The notes under the pieces were generated by a model, which saw only the letters and a list, made by a program, of their open reading frames with translations, did no database searches and was not told the DNA's origin. 64,000 nucleotides of DNA from positions 45,696 to 109,695 of the forward strand of contig NZ_JAKSYE010000034.1 in the NCBI RefSeq assembly GCF_022829685.1. Reading direction: 5' to 3'. Numbering within the stretch: position 1 is the stretch's first letter; every line of letters starts with the position of its first letter. The DNA comes from Methylobacterium sp. E-045. Its GTDB lineage: Bacteria; Pseudomonadota; Alphaproteobacteria; Rhizobiales; Beijerinckiaceae. Below, in pieces: positions 60,962 through 64,000 of this stretch. The position numbers and the translations under genes are program-made.

Positions 60962-62180
60962 ACGGGCTGAACGGCACGGGCTTGGGGGCATCGGGCGATT
61001 GCCAGAGGATGTCGAAACCCTGCTTCTCGTTGACCGACCCGATGAAGACGCCGCGGGAGACGTAATTGTTCTCCCCCGTCATCGTCAGGGTGTAACCTGA
61101 GGGATCAGCGAAGCTCAGGCCCGCGAAGGCCTTGCGCACTTCGGGCACGTCGAAGCTTCCCGCCTTCGCCGCGGCCAGCGCCCAGAGCTGGACGCTGTCA
61201 TAGGCCGAGACCATCGGATCAATGACGGTGTCGGCGCTGAAGGGGACGGACTTGGCCTTCACGTAGGCGGCCCAGTCTGCGAGGAACCGGGTATTGGCCT
61301 CGGCCTTCGCGGCCTGAAGATAGGCCCAGCAATTGAGGTGGCCGACGAGCGGCGCCGTATCCAGCCCCTCGAGGTCGGCCTCCACCATGTCGAGGCCGAG
61401 GATCGGCACGTCGGTGGCACGGATGCCCTGGTTGGCGAACTCGCGCAGGAAGTCGGGGATCGACGACCCCACCACCGTCAGCACGACGATCGGCTGGCCG
61501 CCCGGCTCGGCGGCGAAGCTGCGGATCTGGTTCACCAGGGTCTGGAAGTTGGAGAAGCCCAGCGGCACGTATTCCTCGCGCCAGGCGGTCGCCGCCACGC
61601 CCTTGGACGTCCAATAGGCCTTGAGCTGCTTGTTGATCGTGCGCGGCCAGACGTAGTCGGAGCCGATCATGAAAAAGCGCTTGGCCCCGACTCCTTCCGC
61701 ACCCATCAGGTAATCCACCGCGGGCAGCACCGAACTCGCTGGCGGTGAATTCACGTAGACGACGTTCTTGGAGTTCTCGTCGCCCTCGAAATGGAGCGGA
61801 TAGAACAGCAGTCCGTCATTCTGCTCCACCACCGGCAGGACTGATTTCCGAGAGACTGAGGTCCAACAGCCAAACAGGGCGGCGACCTTCTCCTGCTGCA
61901 GCATCTGCCGTCCGATCTGGGCGTAAAGCGGCCAATCGGAGGCAGGGTCCGAGGTCACGACCTCGATACGGCGCCCATTAACGCCACCCTTCGCGTTGAT
62001 GCCATCCGCAGCCATGCGCACCACGTGGTTCAGGCGCCCTTCGATATTGGCCATCGTGCCCGATGAAGAAAATAGGCATCCGAGCTTGACCGTGTCGGCT
62101 GCCCAAGCCGGGCGGATGATCGCGGGAGCGGCGAGCGCTGCTGCGGTCCCAATGAAATGACGCCTCGTGACATCGACCAT
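60954..62180 (-). CDS. urtA: Urea/amide ABC transporter substrate-binding protein UrtA
   Basis: 408 residues from ATG 62180. The twin-arginine-like signal VTRRHFIGTAAALAAPAIIRPAWA is followed by a type I periplasmic-binding fold: TVKLGCLFSSSGTMANIEGRLNHVVRMAADGINAKGGVNGRRIEVVTSDPASDWPLYAQ, FGCWTSVSRKSVLPVVEQNDGLLFYPLHFEGDENSKNVVYVNSPPASSVLPAVDYL and GSDYVWPRTINKQLKAYW. The GCWTSVSRKSV and YPLHFEG details are characteristic of urea/amide-binding UrtA/FmdD. It heads a five-gene operon read on the minus strand. Confidence 0.95.
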   Translation of the reverse strand: MVDVTRRHFIGTAAALAAPAIIRPAWAADTVKLGCLFSSSGTMANIEGRLNHVVRMAADGINAKGGVNGRRIEVVTSDPASDWPLYAQIGRQMLQQEKVAALFGCWTSVSRKSVLPVVEQNDGLLFYPLHFEGDENSKNVVYVNSPPASSVLPAVDYLMGAEGVGAKRFFMIGSDYVWPRTINKQLKAYWTSKGVAATAWREEYVPLGFSNFQTLVNQIRSFAAEPGGQPIVVLTVVGSSIPDFLREFANQGIRATDVPILGLDMVEADLEGLDTAPLVGHLNCWAYLQAAKAEANTRFLADWAAYVKAKSVPFSADTVIDPMVSAYDSVQLWALAAAKAGSFDVPEVRKAFAGLSFADPSGYTLTMTGENNYVSRGVFIGSVNEKQGFDILWQSPDAPKPVPFSPYG

Positions 62181-62430
62181 GGGCTTTGCACCTTCCCCTG
62201 ACACGAGGCGAAGTGTCGGATTCTGAATGGTCCAGGGGAAGGTTAAATGGGCTGCACATGCCCTCCGGCATGCGCAAAACCTCATCGAACAGCCCGCATC
62301 GCAGGCGCAACGACGAGCAAAACGTCACTATTCGCAAATGCCCCACAGCCCCTGCCGACATGCGCCGCCGACTTGAGGGTATGTTTCTTGCTCGCCCTTG
62401 ATTGCCATCTCGGATCGCAGAGGCTCGCAC

Positions 62431-62817
62431 ATGCGTCGAAGCCGACATACCGATCAGGAAGTCGCCTTCCTGCTCAAGGAAGCCGATAGCGGCATTCCCG
62501 TCTCCGTGATCTGCAAGGCGGCCCACATCTCGATCGGGACGTTCTACCGCTGGCGTCGGCGCCTTGGTGGTCTTCCACCAGCAGGCGTTACTCATCTCGG
62601 TCAGGTCGAACGCGAGAACGTCGCTCTGAGGACTGAGGTGGCTCGCCTGAGGCAATCTCTGCTGGCCCTTTCCCCTCGCTATCCCGACTGCAGGATGGAC
62701 CCCGCTCTGACAGGGCACTGTCGCCCCGGCACGCCCTCGGCCATTTCTGGAGGTGTACGCTATCGCGGTGGAACTGCCTCCGTCGGGCGTTACGCTTTCG
62801 TGCGAGGCGCCAACTAA
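62431..62817 (+). pseudogene. Orphan IS3-type OrfA fragment (HTH protein)
   Basis: The first ~90 residues from ATG 62431 (RRSRHTDQEVAFLLKEADSGIPVSVICKAAHISIGTFYRWRRRLGG ... ENVALRTEVARLRQSL) are a transposase OrfA-like helix-turn-helix followed by a leucine-type coiled coil. The remaining ~40 residues have no family character. No OrfB follows, and the upstream 250-base gap to urtA shows no inverted repeat that I can identify. It could still work as a small DNA-binding protein. Confidence 0.6.
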
Positions 62818-63035
62818 AGCCTAGTCCAGTTGATTATAAAAGATCCGTCGTGGATACGCACCGTCTGTCATCAGATGATTTGGAACATTCAGCGGCGTTC
62901 AGGAGCATATCAGAGGTGTCCGCGAGACCGGGGGGATCACCGCTCCGCACCCGCCTTTGACCCTGACCCAGCAAACTGGTCCGCGCTGAGCGCAAGTTTT
63001 TCGGGCATCCTGAACCCTGAAGGAGGGTAGATGCC

Positions 63036-63323
63036 ATGCCTCGCAAACGCTTCACGAATGAACAGATCGCCTTCGCCCTGCGGCAGGCAGAGAATGGCGC
63101 CACGGTGGACGAGGTCTGCCGGAAGATGAGTGTGTCCGAGCCGACGTTCTACCGCTGGAAAAAGCAGTTCGTCGGCATGGGCGTGCCTGAGATCCGACGG
63201 CTCAAGCAGCTGGAGGACGAGAACAGCAAGCTCATACGACTGGTGGCCGACCTGACGCTGGACCGCTCCATGCTGCAGGACGTGCTCAAGCGACCCGAAG
63301 GGCAGCGTCAGCAAAAGTGGTGA
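63036..63323 (+). CDS. IS3-family transposase OrfA
   Basis: 95 residues: PRKRFTNEQIAFALRQAENGATVDEVCRKMSVSEPTFYRWKKQFVGMGVPEIRRLKQLEDENSKLIRLVADLTLDRSMLQDVLKRP. A complete HTH and leucine-zipper OrfA of the IS407-like branch with a good ribosome site (AGGAGG). It ends at AAAAG, the usual slippery site for -1 frameshifting into OrfB, which starts in the -1 frame at 63317. Confidence 0.9.
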   Translation: MPRKRFTNEQIAFALRQAENGATVDEVCRKMSVSEPTFYRWKKQFVGMGVPEIRRLKQLEDENSKLIRLVADLTLDRSMLQDVLKRPEGQRQQKW

Positions 63324-63660
63324 GGCCCGCCGCTCGCCGCGAGGTCGCCGGTCACCTGCAGGTGGCTTACGGCATCAGCGAGCGTCGGGCCTGTCTGGCC
63401 ACCAGCTTCGGTCGTTCATCCCAGCGCTATAGGAAGCGGTCGAACCCACAGGTCGCGCTGCGTATGCGGCTGAAGGAGTTGGCTGCCGCGCGGGTGCGCT
63501 ATGGCTATCGGCGGCTGCCCGAGCTCATGAGAGCCTCGGCAACCTCACGCCCGCTGACGTCTACTTCGGACGCAGCGGGGGGATCCTGGCCGAGCGGGAA
63601 CGCATCAAGTGCCAGACCCTGATGAATCGCCGCTTGCGCCACCACGCAAAGACCGCCTAA
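63317..63660 (+). pseudogene. IS3-family transposase OrfB with large internal deletion
   Basis: The N-terminus is normal (YGISERRACLATSFGRSSQRYRKRSN ... ARVRYGYRRL). At about 63527 it jumps, in another frame, to the extreme C-terminus (SLGNLTPADVYFGR ... ILAERERIKCQTL ... RRLRHHAKTA). The whole catalytic DDE region, some 500-600 bases, is missing. The element can no longer move on its own. Confidence 0.85.
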
Positions 63661-63816
63661 CCTCTTACTCCAGATGGACCAGAGCCTCCGCTCCTGAACA
63701 TCGCAAATTGTCCCAAATCATCTGACGACGGACACGCCAAAGCACCAGTGCCCCCCTGAGCACTCTGAGACCCTTGAGCGGTGCCGATGCTAGCTGCATG
63801 CCATAGGGTTCTAACC

Positions 63817-64000
63817 CTACGGGCTCGCATCCTTTGCAATGCCAGCTAAACCCTGTTCATAAACGCCTTCGATGTCGGCCTTCGCCTCCGCATCGGTCAT
63901 CCCGGCTGCATCGAAGGTCGCGGTCCAGACCACGGTCGACCCACTGCCTTTTGGATGCACGGCGATCGTCGCGTTGTAGGCCTTCACGGGTAGCGGCCCA
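63817..64000 (-). CDS. SRPBCC family protein, 3' end only (5' end outside window)
   Basis: The minus-strand frame entering at base 63999 reads GPLPVKAYNATIAVHPKGSGSTVVWTATFDAAGMTDAEAKADIEGVYEQGLAGIAKDASP and stops at 63817-63819. This is the C-terminal half of a START/SRPBCC ligand-binding domain, with the last strand pair (STVVWTATFD) and the long C-terminal helix. The full gene begins beyond the window. The group includes polyketide cyclase-like and MxaD-like proteins; the ligand is unknown. Confidence 0.75.
   Translation of the reverse strand, partial: GPLPVKAYNATIAVHPKGSGSTVVWTATFDAAGMTDAEAKADIEGVYEQGLAGIAKDASP

Larger units (their letters stand above)
62871..63725 (+). mobile_element. 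Deleted IS3-family element
   Basis: Terminal inverted repeats TCAGATGATTTGGaACA (62871-62887) and, on the other strand, TCAGATGATTTGGgACA (63709-63725) enclose orfA and the two ends of orfB. At 855 bases it is about 0.5 kb shorter than a complete element because of an internal deletion within orfB. No obvious target duplication flanks it. Confidence 0.8.

Noticed and set aside
1..64000. CRISPR arrays, rRNA genes or a replication origin
   Set aside because: No regularly spaced direct repeats, rRNA sequence or DnaA-box cluster was noticed.

Overview
The window is GC-rich, densely packed chromosomal DNA from an alphaproteobacterium, most likely Hyphomicrobiales and plausibly Methylobacterium or Methylorubrum. 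The order is suggested by an EcfG-type sigma factor with NepR domains, an hpt-cpdR pair, a divergent ftsEX / MJ0042 zinc-ribbon arrangement, and urea-type ABC transport next to a formamidase. The genus is an inference.

Layout. (1) 1-15.9 kb is an iron/metal acquisition block: the end of a non-ribosomal peptide synthetase with a terminal thioesterase, a GNAT enzyme, a siderophore-interacting flavin reductase, an EntS-like exporter, an FhuD-like binding protein, a fused FhuB-like permease and a TonB-dependent receptor. A terminator, a cobalamin riboswitch and a Zur-box-like palindrome then precede a second TonB receptor translationally coupled to a PepSY membrane protein. (2) 16-25.4 kb carries a cupin, a MocR regulator divergent from a PaiB/GNAT pair, a general-stress cluster (a NepR-like protein, a DUF1236 protein, and a sigma factor carrying its own NepR domain), a DJ-1/PfpI protein, an amino-acid permease and an MBL-fold hydrolase. 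(3) 25.7-29.7 kb holds a polysaccharide pyruvyl transferase, an AT-rich spacer, five small genes (one membrane, two secreted) and a YdcF-like protein. (4) 30-42.3 kb is core-like: ftsEX, a zinc-ribbon protein, hpt, cpdR, three exported beta-propeller proteins (Yellow/MRJP and SMP-30 types), a FIST protein with a hybrid kinase resembling NosP-NahK, a small MKPM-repeat protein and htpG. (5) tRNA-Ser(CGA) at 42.4 kb opens a patchwork accessory region: a metallophosphoesterase, a decayed IS256-family element that truncates two genes, IS-end relics, a GMC dehydrogenase with cyoDCBA, a DoxX-cupin-SMP30-VOC operon and a decayed DUF429 gene. (6) 55.8-62.2 kb is a formamidase plus urtABCDE urea/amide transport operon, followed by two decayed IS3-type pieces and the 3' end of an SRPBCC gene.

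How they work together. The first block fits synthesis, export, re-uptake and reductive release of a peptide siderophore, although the FhuC-type ATPase is not here. The GMC enzyme and quinol oxidase, facing an operon with a lactonase and VOC proteins, fit an oxidative sugar or alcohol respiration module. Formamidase plus Urt fits nitrogen scavenging from urea or short amides. The most unusual observations are the NepR-EcfG single-chain fusion, the stacked riboswitch and Zur-like site, the NosP-NahK pair, and a quinol oxidase with a D75E change at the quinone site.
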